Counted from the first letter of the stretch, positions 54,272-63,302 are shown. The stretch is DNA of 64,000 nucleotides from Daejeonella sp. H1SJ63 (GCF_029360775.1 NZ_JARKMZ010000020.1:62001-126000), one strand, 5' to 3'. The notes: a model not told the origin generated them from the sequence alone. Numbers and translations: made by a program.

Positions 54272-54943
54272 ATGAAAATGACCATTCACAAGGAAGGCTA
54301 TACCTCGATCGCGTTATGCATTCTCTTTATTTTTGTTCTGAACGCTCTTGTTCATTACTATCTGCCTGATGTAGTTTGGTTCACCTGGATCATCTATATT
54401 TTATCATTTGCATTGTTTGCGATTGTACTTCAGTTTTTCAGAAATCCGGCGATTACTGTCATTAAAAACGAGCAGCATGTGATCTGCCCCGCTGATGGAA
54501 AGGTTGTTGTAATTGAAGAAACCGAGGAAAATGAATATCTGAAAGACAGGAGGATACAGGTATCAGTATTCATGTCGCCGATTAATGTTCACGTCAACAG
54601 AAATCCTGTTTCAGGAATCTTCAAATACTATAAATATCACCCGGGTAAGTTTCTGGTAGCCTGGCATCCAAAATCATCTACAGAAAATGAAAGAACCACG
54701 GTAGTGATAGAGAACAAAGCAGGAGTTTCTGTTCTGTTCAGACAAATTGCAGGCGCACTTGCCAGAAGGATTGTTTGTTATGCACAGGAGGGTAAGCAGG
54801 CAGTTCAGGGGGAAGAATTCGGATTCATCAAGTTTGGATCCAGAGTGGATGTTTTCCTGCCATTAGGTACAGAAATAAAAGTAGGATTGGGTGAAACCGT
54901 AAAAGGTGGAATCACCGTTCTGGCACACCTAAAAAATAAATAA
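54272..54943 (+). CDS. psd: Phosphatidylserine decarboxylase family protein (short, archaeal-type)
   Basis: 223 residues, the short Psd form. Two N-terminal membrane helices (about 8-55), PADGKVVVIEETEE, MSPINVHVNRNPVSGIF, and the processing site FGSRVD near the C-terminus (cleavage at Gly-Ser gives the pyruvoyl group). It makes phosphatidylethanolamine, the main Bacteroidota phospholipid. Preceded by the shared leader repeat; a tiny secreted protein gene follows after 12 bases. Confidence 0.92.
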   Translation: MKMTIHKEGYTSIALCILFIFVLNALVHYYLPDVVWFTWIIYILSFALFAIVLQFFRNPAITVIKNEQHVICPADGKVVVIEETEENEYLKDRRIQVSVFMSPINVHVNRNPVSGIFKYYKYHPGKFLVAWHPKSSTENERTTVVIENKAGVSVLFRQIAGALARRIVCYAQEGKQAVQGEEFGFIKFGSRVDVFLPLGTEIKVGLGETVKGGITVLAHLKNK

Positions 54944-54955
54944 TAAGCAATTATC

Positions 54956-55147
54956 ATGAAAAGATTAACAGCAATTTTAAGCATTGTATTTTTAGCCAGC
55001 AGCCTTTCAGTATCTGCGCAGAATGAGCCTAAGAAAGAAATGAAAAAAGGTGAAAAGATGGAATGTAAAATGGGTAAGGGCTGCAAAATGAGCTGCTGCT
55101 CAGGTAAAGAAAAAAAAGAGGATAGCAGCACTTCAAAAAAGAACTGA
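54956..55147 (+). CDS. Small secreted Lys/Met/Cys-rich protein
   Basis: 63 residues: signal peptide ending SVSAQ (about residue 21), then about 40 residues with 12 or more Lys, several Met, and Cys at MECKMGKGCKMSCCSGKE. The Met/Cys pattern suggests binding of a soft metal such as copper, but no known family was recognised. It lies 12 bases behind psd and before a terminator, so it is probably the last gene of that operon. Periplasmic or surface location is predicted. Confidence 0.7.
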   Translation: MKRLTAILSIVFLASSLSVSAQNEPKKEMKKGEKMECKMGKGCKMSCCSGKEKKEDSSTSKKN

Positions 55148-55154
55148 TTAGTTT

Positions 55155-55196
55155 ATAAAAAAGCCCCGTTATGTTATTCATGTCAGGGTTTTTTAT
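55155..55196 (+). terminator. Intrinsic terminator of the psd operon
   Basis: AAAAAAGCCC pairs with AGGGTTTTTT around a loop containing a secondary short stem; T-run at the end. Confidence 0.65.
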
Positions 55197-55280
55197 ATTT
55201 CTAATTATTTAAGGCAAAATCACCTGCATTCGCTTATATTTCAAAGCAAAATTGAGCCTTTATTAAATCCCCTTCTTAAC

Positions 55281-55585
55281 CTTTCCTCCCTCTATCGCCG
55301 GGAGGGCTTGTCACTTTTATAGGCTAAAAGTAACCAAAAGCCTTTTTCAATCCCTAGGTGCCTTTGGCCACAAACCAACCGCACATCAAAAAACAGTGAT
55401 CGCTGTCTTTGGGGGATATTGCCAAATGAAAGCATCCCACATATGATCCCAAAGCCCAATGCTCGGTATTGCTTTTTGATTGAATCTAACTCTGTTTTTT
55501 TGATTTTGCTGGCACTTGGGATTGAATTGTCCTTCGGTACCTCATGTATGATATGAACGTTTATTGGAATCGTGCTTCGGCTGAC
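55281..55585 (-). repeat. ~305-bp dispersed repeat, copy 2 (inverted)
   Basis: Reverse complement of 41515-41819 with three differences by eye. On the minus strand the contained frame (99 codons, 55292-55591) has an ATG just outside the repeat boundary, and ends LLLAYKSDKPSRR. Coding status is doubtful since the other copy lacks a start. Confidence 0.9.
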
Positions 55586-55809
55586 AACCATTCATCACTT
55601 ACAGGTATTGAATCTTGCAGAGAATGGCCTTCCGGGATTTGGCAGTAAAGGCGCGTTTTATCCTTTCTTCTAACGATCATACCGCACAGGCATCAAGCAA
55701 TCCGGAGAAGTGTTGCAGAAACATTCATACCTCACTTGCATAAACACGTCTTGGAGTGCGCTAACAGGATAAAATGTGGATTTACAACAAATACCGGACA
55801 GCCGCGGCG

Positions 55810-55947
55810 TTACTCAAGTTTTTTATGTCTTTTAATTGCTTTCGTGGACTCGCCGCTAAGGGCAGCTCGGCATTGATTCTTTTCAGCTGAAGGAAAAGAA
55901 TTAGGCCCAGCGGCCATGAGCGAAAGATTTTCATCATGATTAGTCAT
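55810..55947 (-). CDS. Possible 45-residue small protein
   Basis: Frame from ATG 55947: MTNHDENLSLMAAGPNSF, then SAEKNQCRAALSGEST and a basic end KAIKRHKKLE. No family recognised, no signal peptide and no clear promoter. It lies in otherwise non-coding, repeat-rich DNA and may be fortuitous. Confidence 0.25.
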   Translation of the reverse strand: MTNHDENLSLMAAGPNSFPSAEKNQCRAALSGESTKAIKRHKKLE

Positions 55948-56199
55948 TTGCATTTAACCGGAAAACAGTAGATTTTATTCAGAATTAAATTTGATAGCCC
56001 GACGTCGAAAGTATCGTATATGAAAAATATCATAGACATTTGAACCCTTCCGGGTAAATCTACTACCCAAAAATTCCTTAGAATACTTGGATTACGCTAA
56101 AGAGATAAAATGTTCATCTACAATACCGTGACAAAGTCTTGCACGAAATATTGCAACAAGATTCTGAATTATATGAAATACTGAAAATGAGGCAATTTA

Positions 56200-57351
56200 T
56201 TATTCTCCCTTTACCGGCTTCCCATCTGCATACTCATGATAAACAGTTTGTGTCGGGAATGCAAACTCTGCTTTATTTTCTGCAACTATCTGCATAATCT
56301 TATAATTGATATCCTGACGGATGCGCATATAATCGTTATAATCAACAATCTCTATAAAATAAAGCACCTGAATATTCAGGGCTGACTCGCCAAAAGAATC
56401 GAAGGTAACCAGTGTATCATTACTGGTTGAATCATGTTCATTTACATAGGTTTCAATCTGCTTTGATATTTTAAGCATGACATCAGCCGGAGTATCATAT
56501 TTGAGGGAAATATTGAACTTCATTCTGCGAAGATTTCTGAGGCTTAAATTTTCAAGCGGACTATCCACCATTTTCTTATTGGGAATAATCACCAGGGTTT
56601 TATCCAGAGTACGTAAGAGCGTGCTTCTGAAACCCACCTTTTCAATAGTGCCTTCAAATTTATCAATCCGCACCAGATCGCCTACCACAAAGGGCTTATC
56701 AGCAAATATGGTGAATGAGCCCAGAAGGTTTTGCAGCGTATCCTGAGCAGCAAGTGCAACTGCGATACCCCCAATACCCAAACCGGCAATAATTGTAGCT
56801 ACATTCAGATTAAATACAGCCCTGAGAACTACAAAAACTCCAAAAATGATGGTTATGATCTTCGATAATTCCTTGATGAAAGGAACCATCTGATCGTCTG
56901 ATTTAGATTCTGTTAATGAAGCCTTGTAAAGGAAAACATAGGCCATAAAATCGATAATCCGCAGAACAATCCAGAATAAAGCTATAATGAAAAACAGTAA
57001 AAACAGCTTATCAAGTACCTGAATAAGAGTCAGTTCGTAAACCGAAGGAAGCTTATTAACAAGGGTAGTCCGTTTAAATATGACTTCCTGAAGCGGATAA
57101 TCCAACTGATTAATTGAAAGATACAGGACAGAGAAAAGAATAAGCAATTCGACCGGACGCAGCAGAAGATCAACAAAAATTTTAGGATCAGTATCAGGGT
57201 GCAGACGCTTAAACAATCTGAACATCAGACTGCTCAGCAGCCTTGAAAAGATCCGCTTCAGCAAAAGTCCAAAGATCAGGATAGATGCAAAAAGAATATA
57301 GTTATGAAGACTGTTCCCTAAAAATTGTTGTGCAAAAATCTCTGTGTTCAT
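56200..57351 (-). CDS. MscS-family mechanosensitive ion channel
   Basis: 383 residues from ATG 57351. Several membrane helices (about 15-35, 60-80, 105-130, 150-175), the pore-lining helix and MscS beta domain with AGLGIGGIAVALAAQDTLQNLLGSFTIFADKPFVVGDLVRI, and FRSTLLRTLDKTLVIIPNKKMVDSPLENLS. It opens on membrane tension to release solutes in osmotic downshock. An in-frame TTG at 57366 would add five residues; the ATG is preferred. Confidence 0.93.
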   Translation of the reverse strand: MNTEIFAQQFLGNSLHNYILFASILIFGLLLKRIFSRLLSSLMFRLFKRLHPDTDPKIFVDLLLRPVELLILFSVLYLSINQLDYPLQEVIFKRTTLVNKLPSVYELTLIQVLDKLFLLFFIIALFWIVLRIIDFMAYVFLYKASLTESKSDDQMVPFIKELSKIITIIFGVFVVLRAVFNLNVATIIAGLGIGGIAVALAAQDTLQNLLGSFTIFADKPFVVGDLVRIDKFEGTIEKVGFRSTLLRTLDKTLVIIPNKKMVDSPLENLSLRNLRRMKFNISLKYDTPADVMLKISKQIETYVNEHDSTSNDTLVTFDSFGESALNIQVLYFIEIVDYNDYMRIRQDINYKIMQIVAENKAEFAFPTQTVYHEYADGKPVKGE

Positions 57352-57449
57352 AAAAGAAATAAACAAAATTCTGTTTGATAGTTAATAAAGTACTGAATTA
57401 TAATTGAATTCCGCAAAGAGCTGAATCCATACTTTTCAAAAATGAGCGC

Positions 57450-57484
57450 AAAAAAAAAGCCCCCCGGATAGAATCCGGGAGGCT
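57450..57484 (-). terminator. Intrinsic terminator after rplS
   Basis: On the minus strand: AGCCTCCCGGAT / ATCCGGGGGGCT with a three-base loop, followed by a run of T. Confidence 0.85.
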
Positions 57485-57501
57485 GCAATCTTATAAATAA
57501 A

Positions 57502-57849
57502 TTACACTCTTTTAGATTTGATACGAGCAGCTTTACCGGTTAATTCACGCAGGTAGAATAATTTCGCTCTGCGAACCTTTCCGTGATTGTTTACCTCAAT
57601 CTTCTCGATATTTGGAGAGTTTACAGGGAAGATACGCTCTACACCAACTCCGTTTGACATTTTACGAACAGTAAAAGTCTCATTTACACCAACACTATTA
57701 CGCTGGATAACTACACCCTGATAAATCTGGATACGTTCTTTATTTCCTTCGCGAATTTTATAGTGAACACTTACCGTATCACCGGCCTTGAATACAGGAA
57801 CTTGCTTTTTAACTACTGCCTGCTCTTCAACAAATTTTACTAAATCCAT
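57502..57849 (-). CDS. rplS: 50S ribosomal protein L19
   Basis: 115 residues, typical. [46 protein letters not shown] and [15 protein letters not shown] are L19 signatures. It sits at the 30S-50S interface. In many bacteria it is in an operon with trmD; here trmD is 213 bases upstream on the same strand but each seems to have its own leader. A strong terminator follows. Confidence 0.97.
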   Translation of the reverse strand: MDLVKFVEEQAVVKKQVPVFKAGDTVSVHYKIREGNKERIQIYQGVVIQRNSVGVNETFTVRKMSNGVGVERIFPVNSPNIEKIEVNNHGKVRRAKLFYLRELTGKAARIKSKRV

Positions 57850-57868
57850 GATTTTAAGCTCTTAAAGT

Positions 57869-57891
57869 CGATTTTTAGCCCGTAAAAATCG
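57869..57891 (-). promoter_or_regulatory. Hairpin in the rplS leader
   Basis: Perfect 9-bp stem CGATTTTTA / TAAAAATCG with a five-base loop, about 20 bases upstream of the rplS start codon. It could be a ribosomal-protein leader for autoregulation or the end of trmD transcripts; it lacks a T-run, so it is not a standard terminator. Confidence 0.35.
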
Positions 57892-58062
57892 GACTGCAAT
57901 ATTAGGAATAATTTTTTACTTAAAAAAGTAAGTTTGAATATTTTAACTGATAAATTTATTTAGAAGGCTCTGTATCCAAAGTAAATAAGGGATTATTACC
58001 TTAATTGAATACGAAATATATTCCATTCTTATAATCTCAGGTCTTACCAACAAAACCTAAAA

Positions 58063-58737
58063 TTATTCCAGCAAATCAGGCCTTCTCTTTCTGGTGCGCT
58101 CCAGCGCCTGCTCATGCCTCCATTCATTAATAGCTGCCTCATGTCCGCTCAACAGAATATCAGGCACCCTGTGACCTTTCCAGTCGGCCGGACGGGTATA
58201 AACCGGTGCATCAAGCAGGTCGCCCTGAAATGAATCTGATAATGCTGAGGTCTCGTCGTTTAGCACCCCCGGCAATAGTCTCACGATACTGTCGACCAGA
58301 ACTGCTGCCGGTAATTCACCTCCAGAAAGCACATAATCACCAATAGAAATTTCCCTGGTCACAAAAATATCCCTGATCCTTTGGTCAATTCCTTTATAAT
58401 GCCCTGCCAGAATAATCACATTCTTCTTATCCGAAAGTTCATTAGCCATTGTCTGGTTCAGGGTTTCGCCATCGGGAGTCATAAAAATCACTTCATCATA
58501 ATCCCGTTCCGATTTCAGTTTTTCTATGCAATTTGCAAAAGGCTCAATTCCCATAACCATTCCACTACCGCCACCATACTGGTAATCGTCAACCGATTTC
58601 TGCTTATTGGTTGAATAATCGCGGAGGTTATGTACATGAATTTCTGCAAGTCCCTTTTTCTGAGCCCTCTGTAAAATAGAATGGGCAAAGGGACTGTCAA
58701 GCAGATCAGGTAATACAGTAATAATATCAAAGCGCAT
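58063..58737 (-). CDS. trmD: tRNA (guanine-N1-)-methyltransferase TrmD
   Basis: 224 residues from ATG 58737. [52 protein letters not shown] (trefoil-knot SAM site), [15 protein letters not shown] and [17 protein letters not shown]. It methylates G37 of tRNAs to prevent frameshifting. An upstream extension of 49 codons is open but begins before the promoter box TATCTTTG, which lies four bases ahead of this ATG, and is not part of the family. Confidence 0.96.
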   Translation of the reverse strand: MRFDIITVLPDLLDSPFAHSILQRAQKKGLAEIHVHNLRDYSTNKQKSVDDYQYGGGSGMVMGIEPFANCIEKLKSERDYDEVIFMTPDGETLNQTMANELSDKKNVIILAGHYKGIDQRIRDIFVTREISIGDYVLSGGELPAAVLVDSIVRLLPGVLNDETSALSDSFQGDLLDAPVYTRPADWKGHRVPDILLSGHEAAINEWRHEQALERTRKRRPDLLE

Positions 58738-58741
58738 TCTG

Positions 58742-58749
58742 CAAAGATA
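58742..58749 (-). promoter_or_regulatory. -7 box (TATCTTTG) of trmD
   Basis: Exact TAnnTTTG on the minus strand, four bases before ATG 58737; fixes the trmD start. Confidence 0.6.
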
Positions 58750-59102
58750 GAAAGGAGAATTGAGTATTGAGATATGAGTATTGAGATATGTGAACTGAGT
58801 GCAAATACTAAACCGCTTCAATTTCGAGTAATAAAATTTAAGAAATTCTGAAAGAGGAATTGACATAGCGGGATAGATAAGCACGCTTCATTTATGAAAT
58901 AAATGAATGTTGGAATTAGTCTTTGATTTGGCGTCTTGGCGAGCAAAAAAATAAAACAGTGAGTAGAAAATAACATGTCATGGGTAACACGCTACTCAAA
59001 TCTTGCATTATCTGTAAATTAGGTAGCGTTGAGAAATCCAAAACCTATAAGCACTACGCTGCATCCATTCAATGGCCTGGAATCGGTTAGGGCCCCATAG
59101 GT
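58750..59102. other. Intergenic region upstream of trmD
   Basis: Contains two head-to-tail copies of the 14-bp unit TGAGTATTGAGATA (58761-58788) just upstream of the trmD promoter box. No gene or strong hairpin seen in the remainder. Confidence 0.5.
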
Positions 59103-60383
59103 TTAAGGTCTTTTCTTCATCTTGTTGATCCAGATGAGTGTTCCTGTTACGGGCAAACTGGTAGCAATCAGGCAGGCCAGAAAATAAATAATCTTTGATA
59201 ACTTACCGTAAACATCACCAACATGCAAAGCCTTGATGGAAGCGGAAACCCGTTCATTCAATGGTTTTTCTGAAAAAATCTCGCTTTTTATAAGTACTGA
59301 AGTATACTGATCCAGATAAATTTTATCTGATGCAACAGGAGCAAAAAAGCCAGTTTTTGATTTATTCACCAAAACCGCATCAGCAGAGTCGGCAGGAAGG
59401 CTGATCAGCAAATCGCCCTCGTAATCAAGTAACTTATCAGCCGACTGAATATAATCTGCAAGCAATACTGATTTTACACCCTGAATGGAGGCAATATCTG
59501 ATTTCGGCGTTTCTGGTTTCAAAGCATCTTCAGACTGGTAAGTTCCCAGCGACTTCCTCAAACCGTTTCTGTACCATTCGAACGACCATTGCGGTCCGGT
59601 AATACCCATCAGGAAAAGAAAGATACAACTGTAAAATCCAAGACTGTTATGGAGATCATGGTTTATTCTTTTCCAGTTAGCATCCCATTTAATTTTCAAT
59701 CCCTGCTTCCACGACTGTATTCTTCTGGGAAACCAGATCACAATCCCTGTTATTACACCGAGTGTAAACAAAATTGTGGCTGTTCCGGTAATATAACTGC
59801 CCAGTTTCCTGTTGGGCAATTCCCCGATCAGAGGTTCTTCAATCCTGTCGAGCAGAAGCCAGCGATGAAGGCTGAACATGATCTGCATAAAATCAGTAAG
59901 TCCATTTTTATCCTTACCGCTGCCCAGAATTTTTCCGGTATACGGATCTACCATGTACTGAATTCCTCTGGAAGGAGGACCAGCCTTTTCTCCTTTAGCC
60001 TTATCTTTAGCTCCACCACCACCGTCCGGCTTATTCTTATCGTTCATCCCACCAGGCTTACCTTCTTCAGGCATTTTTACGGTTAAAACATAAGGCCGGC
60101 CAGGATCTGCAGGAATTTTAACTGATAATACCTTTCCGCCTGTTTCACGCTTTACAGCATCAATCAGTTTTTCTGCAGAAAGTTTCTCTGCTCCGGCTTT
60201 ATAACTCACATGATATAATTCGGGTGCAGAAAGTTCTTTGATCTCTGTGTTAAATACGTAAACCGTACCGCTTAAACAGATCAGTAATACAACGATACCA
60301 CTTGCTAAACCAAGCCAGAGATGAATGTCATTAAAAAGTTTACGCAGTTTTGGCCAGGCTGAGTGGTTTTGTCTTTGCTTCAT
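59103..60383 (-). CDS. PepSY-associated TM protein (PiuB/iron-uptake reductase-like)
   Basis: 426 residues. N-terminal basic segment then LWLGLASGIVVLLICLSGTVYVFNTEI (first helix), a PepSY domain (about 65-180) with a Lys/Gly-rich insertion around 115-145, further helices at about 205-230, 250-270 and 400-422, and the His-containing segments FSLHRWLL and HDLHNSLGFY. Family members are thought to reduce or release iron from siderophores at the inner membrane. It lies 25 bases downstream of the TonB siderophore receptor, so they are a functional operon. Confidence 0.9.
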   Translation of the reverse strand: MKQRQNHSAWPKLRKLFNDIHLWLGLASGIVVLLICLSGTVYVFNTEIKELSAPELYHVSYKAGAEKLSAEKLIDAVKRETGGKVLSVKIPADPGRPYVLTVKMPEEGKPGGMNDKNKPDGGGGAKDKAKGEKAGPPSRGIQYMVDPYTGKILGSGKDKNGLTDFMQIMFSLHRWLLLDRIEEPLIGELPNRKLGSYITGTATILFTLGVITGIVIWFPRRIQSWKQGLKIKWDANWKRINHDLHNSLGFYSCIFLFLMGITGPQWSFEWYRNGLRKSLGTYQSEDALKPETPKSDIASIQGVKSVLLADYIQSADKLLDYEGDLLISLPADSADAVLVNKSKTGFFAPVASDKIYLDQYTSVLIKSEIFSEKPLNERVSASIKALHVGDVYGKLSKIIYFLACLIATSLPVTGTLIWINKMKKRP

Positions 60384-60408
60384 ATTTAGTTGAAGGAATA
60401 TTTATTGA

Positions 60409-62814
60409 TCAGAATTTATAAGAAAGTGTAGTTAAAAACTGACGGGGAGGTATAGGGTTTACGCTATAATTCTCGTGAACATAATAGTTGAGTTCGTTGG
60501 TAATATTTGAGAGCTTTGTCAATAACGAAAATCTTTTCAGTGAATATCCCATAGAGAAATCAAAAGTGGTGAATCCCGACACCGGGATCAATCGGGTTCC
60601 AATCTGCGTCTGCCCCACGGTATTATTCCATCCTGCATTCCGCTCGCCAATGTAATATGCTGAAGCACCCAGTTTCAGGCCTTTAAGTTTAGAAGAATTG
60701 AAAGTATAGAACACAGTTCCGTTTGCGGTATGCGCCGGATTGCTTACCAAACGCTCTCCTTCAATATAGCTTCCTTTACGTCCGGAAGTTTTGGTATACC
60801 GCATATAATTAAAACTGTAACCGCTCATAAAATACAATCCCGGAACAATGGTTCCTGCCAGATCAAGCTCAGCACCGTCGCTGGTAGTCTGGCCGGTAAG
60901 TTCCCTGATATTGGTATTGGTATTTATGGTTACTCCATCAGCCAGAAACTGTGCCTGCTGAGCCAGATTATTATTGACGATTTTGTAAAGGGAGAAGTTG
61001 GCAGTTAATTTACCCTCCAGAAAATCATTTTTTATCCCCAGTTCAAACTGATCCACAATCGATGGTCTCAAAGCCTGATCATACACGTCAATTCCGGTAT
61101 TCACTGTAAAATTGTTTGAATAACTCGCAAATAAGGCTGTGCTGGCATATGGCTGATAAACAATACCTAATTTAGGCGAAAGAGCCTGATCTGCTTTTGC
61201 GGCAGTAGCACTTTTAGCTTTGGTGCCTTTAATCAGATTATAAACATCAGCAACCATCGCCTTTTGGTATGACCATCTCAGGCCTGCCATCACTTTAAAT
61301 TTTTCTGAAAGGCTGATCAGATCCTGAGCATAGTACCCAAGACGATAAGTAGGAACCTCCGTTCTCAAAGAATCCTTTGCAAAGGGCATATCAACACGTG
61401 CCTGATATTTATTCGGATCAAGCAGGTTTATCTTATCGTATGATGTTTTTAAATTAAAGGTATGACTTGTATTCAGATAACTGTCGGCATCAGTACCAAC
61501 CAGTACCTGATGAGCAATTTTACCGGTATTCAATTTGCCGGTTAAATTTGCCTGAGCAGAATAATAATCTTCTGCCGTGTTTGATCTGGTTAAATTACGG
61601 CTCCAGTCGCCAAGGGCATCCGCCTGAATACGTTCTGTGGAATAATAATCGCGTTTAAAATTCTGAAATGAGCCGATCACATTAAGCTTCCAGTTTTTAT
61701 TGATCTGATGATCCACATTCGCTGAAACAGTACTTTGATTTACCCTGTTAAAAGCCCACGGAGCATTAAAAAAGCTCGAACGGGAAATTGTAGTCGGAAT
61801 CTTTCCGTCTAAAGACCCGATTCCAAAATCAGGGGTTAAACTGTATTTCAGATAATCTGCCTGAAGCAGGATATTGGTCTTCTCTCCAAGCTTATAAAGA
61901 AGAGAAGGATTTACATAATAGCGATCAGACTTCACTCCATTTCTGAAGCTTTCATTATTCTCATAAGTTCCGATCATCCTGAAAGCCAGATTTTTTGTGA
62001 TTCCCCCGTAAATATCCCCAACCGGTTTATACGAATGATAGCTGCCTCCCCTGAGAGAAATCTCTCCTCCAAAATCAAATTCAGGACGTTTGGTTACCAG
62101 ATTAACGATTGCTCCGCCGCTCACGTTTCCATATAGCATGGCAGCACTTCCTTTCAGCACTTCCACCTGTTCCAGTGTGCTTACTTCAGGAAGTGAAGCG
62201 GAGTTAAATCTCGAACCATTTTTAAAATAGTTATTACTTCCAAGACTGTAGCCACGGGCAAAGAAATTTTCTGAAGTTGAACCCCTGCTTGATCCCATGG
62301 CCACACCGCTCACATTCCTGATCACATCACTCAGCTTTGAGGCCTGTTGGTCGCTGATTACCCGGCTGCTGACAATGCTTGTGCTTTGAGGCAAATCCAT
62401 CGGTTTGATTCCTGATTTTCCAATGGCAGGAACCTGCAGGTTATTTCTTCCTGCCGTAATTACAACTTCTGCCAGATGCTGTGAACTCTCTGAAAGAATA
62501 AAGTCGATTTCAGCTGTTTCTCCTTCATTTAAAGTGACAGATTTTTCCAGAGTTTTTAATCCCACAAAAGAAACTTTGATGATATACTTTCCTGCGCGGA
62601 TATCAGGGATAAGATAAGTTCCGTTATCCGCGGAGATTGTACTCTTATTTAAACCCTTTATTCCAACATTCACGTAAGCCGCAGCCTGTCCGTCTGAACT
62701 GATAATCCTGCCCTTCACAGACGAAGAATTAGCTTGTGCCATTAATTTATGAGAGCCAAAATTGCCCATAAGGACCATTAAGGCCAGTAAAAGTATTGTT
62801 CCGGAGAGTTTCAT
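60409..62814 (-). CDS. TonB-dependent siderophore receptor
   Basis: 801 residues. Signal peptide ending KLMAQ, a CarboxypepD_reg domain (about 30-115; VKGRIISSDGQAAAYVNVGIKG), the plug (about 135-245; DLPQSTSIVSSRVISDQQ, NVSGVAMGSSRGSTSENFFARG, VLKGSAAMLYGNVSGGAIVNLVTK), and a 22-strand barrel ending PPRQFLTTLSYKF. The FhuA/FecA-like plug and the paired PepSY membrane protein point to iron-siderophore uptake. The substrate is not determinable. Expression is probably iron-regulated; no clear Fur box was identified. Confidence 0.92.
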   Translation of the reverse strand: MKLSGTILLLALMVLMGNFGSHKLMAQANSSSVKGRIISSDGQAAAYVNVGIKGLNKSTISADNGTYLIPDIRAGKYIIKVSFVGLKTLEKSVTLNEGETAEIDFILSESSQHLAEVVITAGRNNLQVPAIGKSGIKPMDLPQSTSIVSSRVISDQQASKLSDVIRNVSGVAMGSSRGSTSENFFARGYSLGSNNYFKNGSRFNSASLPEVSTLEQVEVLKGSAAMLYGNVSGGAIVNLVTKRPEFDFGGEISLRGGSYHSYKPVGDIYGGITKNLAFRMIGTYENNESFRNGVKSDRYYVNPSLLYKLGEKTNILLQADYLKYSLTPDFGIGSLDGKIPTTISRSSFFNAPWAFNRVNQSTVSANVDHQINKNWKLNVIGSFQNFKRDYYSTERIQADALGDWSRNLTRSNTAEDYYSAQANLTGKLNTGKIAHQVLVGTDADSYLNTSHTFNLKTSYDKINLLDPNKYQARVDMPFAKDSLRTEVPTYRLGYYAQDLISLSEKFKVMAGLRWSYQKAMVADVYNLIKGTKAKSATAAKADQALSPKLGIVYQPYASTALFASYSNNFTVNTGIDVYDQALRPSIVDQFELGIKNDFLEGKLTANFSLYKIVNNNLAQQAQFLADGVTINTNTNIRELTGQTTSDGAELDLAGTIVPGLYFMSGYSFNYMRYTKTSGRKGSYIEGERLVSNPAHTANGTVFYTFNSSKLKGLKLGASAYYIGERNAGWNNTVGQTQIGTRLIPVSGFTTFDFSMGYSLKRFSLLTKLSNITNELNYYVHENYSVNPIPPRQFLTTLSYKF

Positions 62815-63302
62815 TTTTATTATTTTTATTTAGACTGATTTTAAATACTGGACAAATCTATCAATCCAAATTGAAAAACAAAAATTATTTAGAATTATTC
62901 TAATTAAGATCGGAATGATTATCCGGAATGATTACATGTATGATTTTAAATATATAATTATCAGATATTTACGCGTTGGGTTTAACCAAATCAGAAACCC
63001 AAATAATAATTTGAACCGATCCAATACATGTTTCCGCTTGGAATCTGATAGAAAAAGTTAAAGCCTGCATGAAAACCTGCTATTGCACAGGCATTTTAGA
63101 ATAAATTGGACCAGCATGGTGATAGCAATAACCAAAGAGGGACATTCGCTTTGCGTTCAGAGTGGCAAACTGCTGAGCAAAGCAAAAAGGAATGACTTAA
63201 AAAAATAACACAGACTAAGGGTAATACCTTTCAACTAACATAAACACAGAAAAAAAGCATTTAAAGCCTGGCAGCGATAATTGATGCTGCCAGAATAACC
63301 TC
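62815..63302. other. 488-bp intergenic region
   Basis: Holds the promoter region of the siderophore receptor (AT-rich, with a symmetric-looking AATTATTTAGAATTATTCTAATT stretch near 62880 that may be a metal-regulator site, split across imperfect halves) and, at its right end, the terminator-like hairpin of the small peptide gene. No gene seen. Confidence 0.45.
63268..63293 (-). terminator. Hairpin downstream of the peptide gene
   Basis: Perfect 8-bp stem CTGGCAGC / GCTGCCAG with a ten-base loop, then a T-rich run on the minus strand after about ten bases. Likely ends or stabilises the short peptide transcript. Confidence 0.5.

Larger units (their letters stand above)
55197..56199. other. 1-kb region with repeat copy 2 and degenerate sequence
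   Basis: Left third is the dispersed repeat copy 2. The rest shows no solid gene. Two diverged copies of a ~45-bp segment lie at 55750-55796 and 56086-56128 (both start CTTGGA, share CGCTAA and GATAAAATGT, and end TACCG). A 45-codon minus-strand frame is at 55810-55947. It looks like decayed or non-coding mobile DNA. Confidence 0.5.

Noticed and set aside
54956-55147. Classical bacterial metallothionein
   Set aside because: Only four Cys, no family pattern, and it has a signal peptide.
58738-58884. Upstream extension of trmD by 49 codons
   Set aside because: It lies upstream of the TATCTTTG promoter box and has no similarity to TrmD; the ATG at 58737 gives the standard N-terminus.
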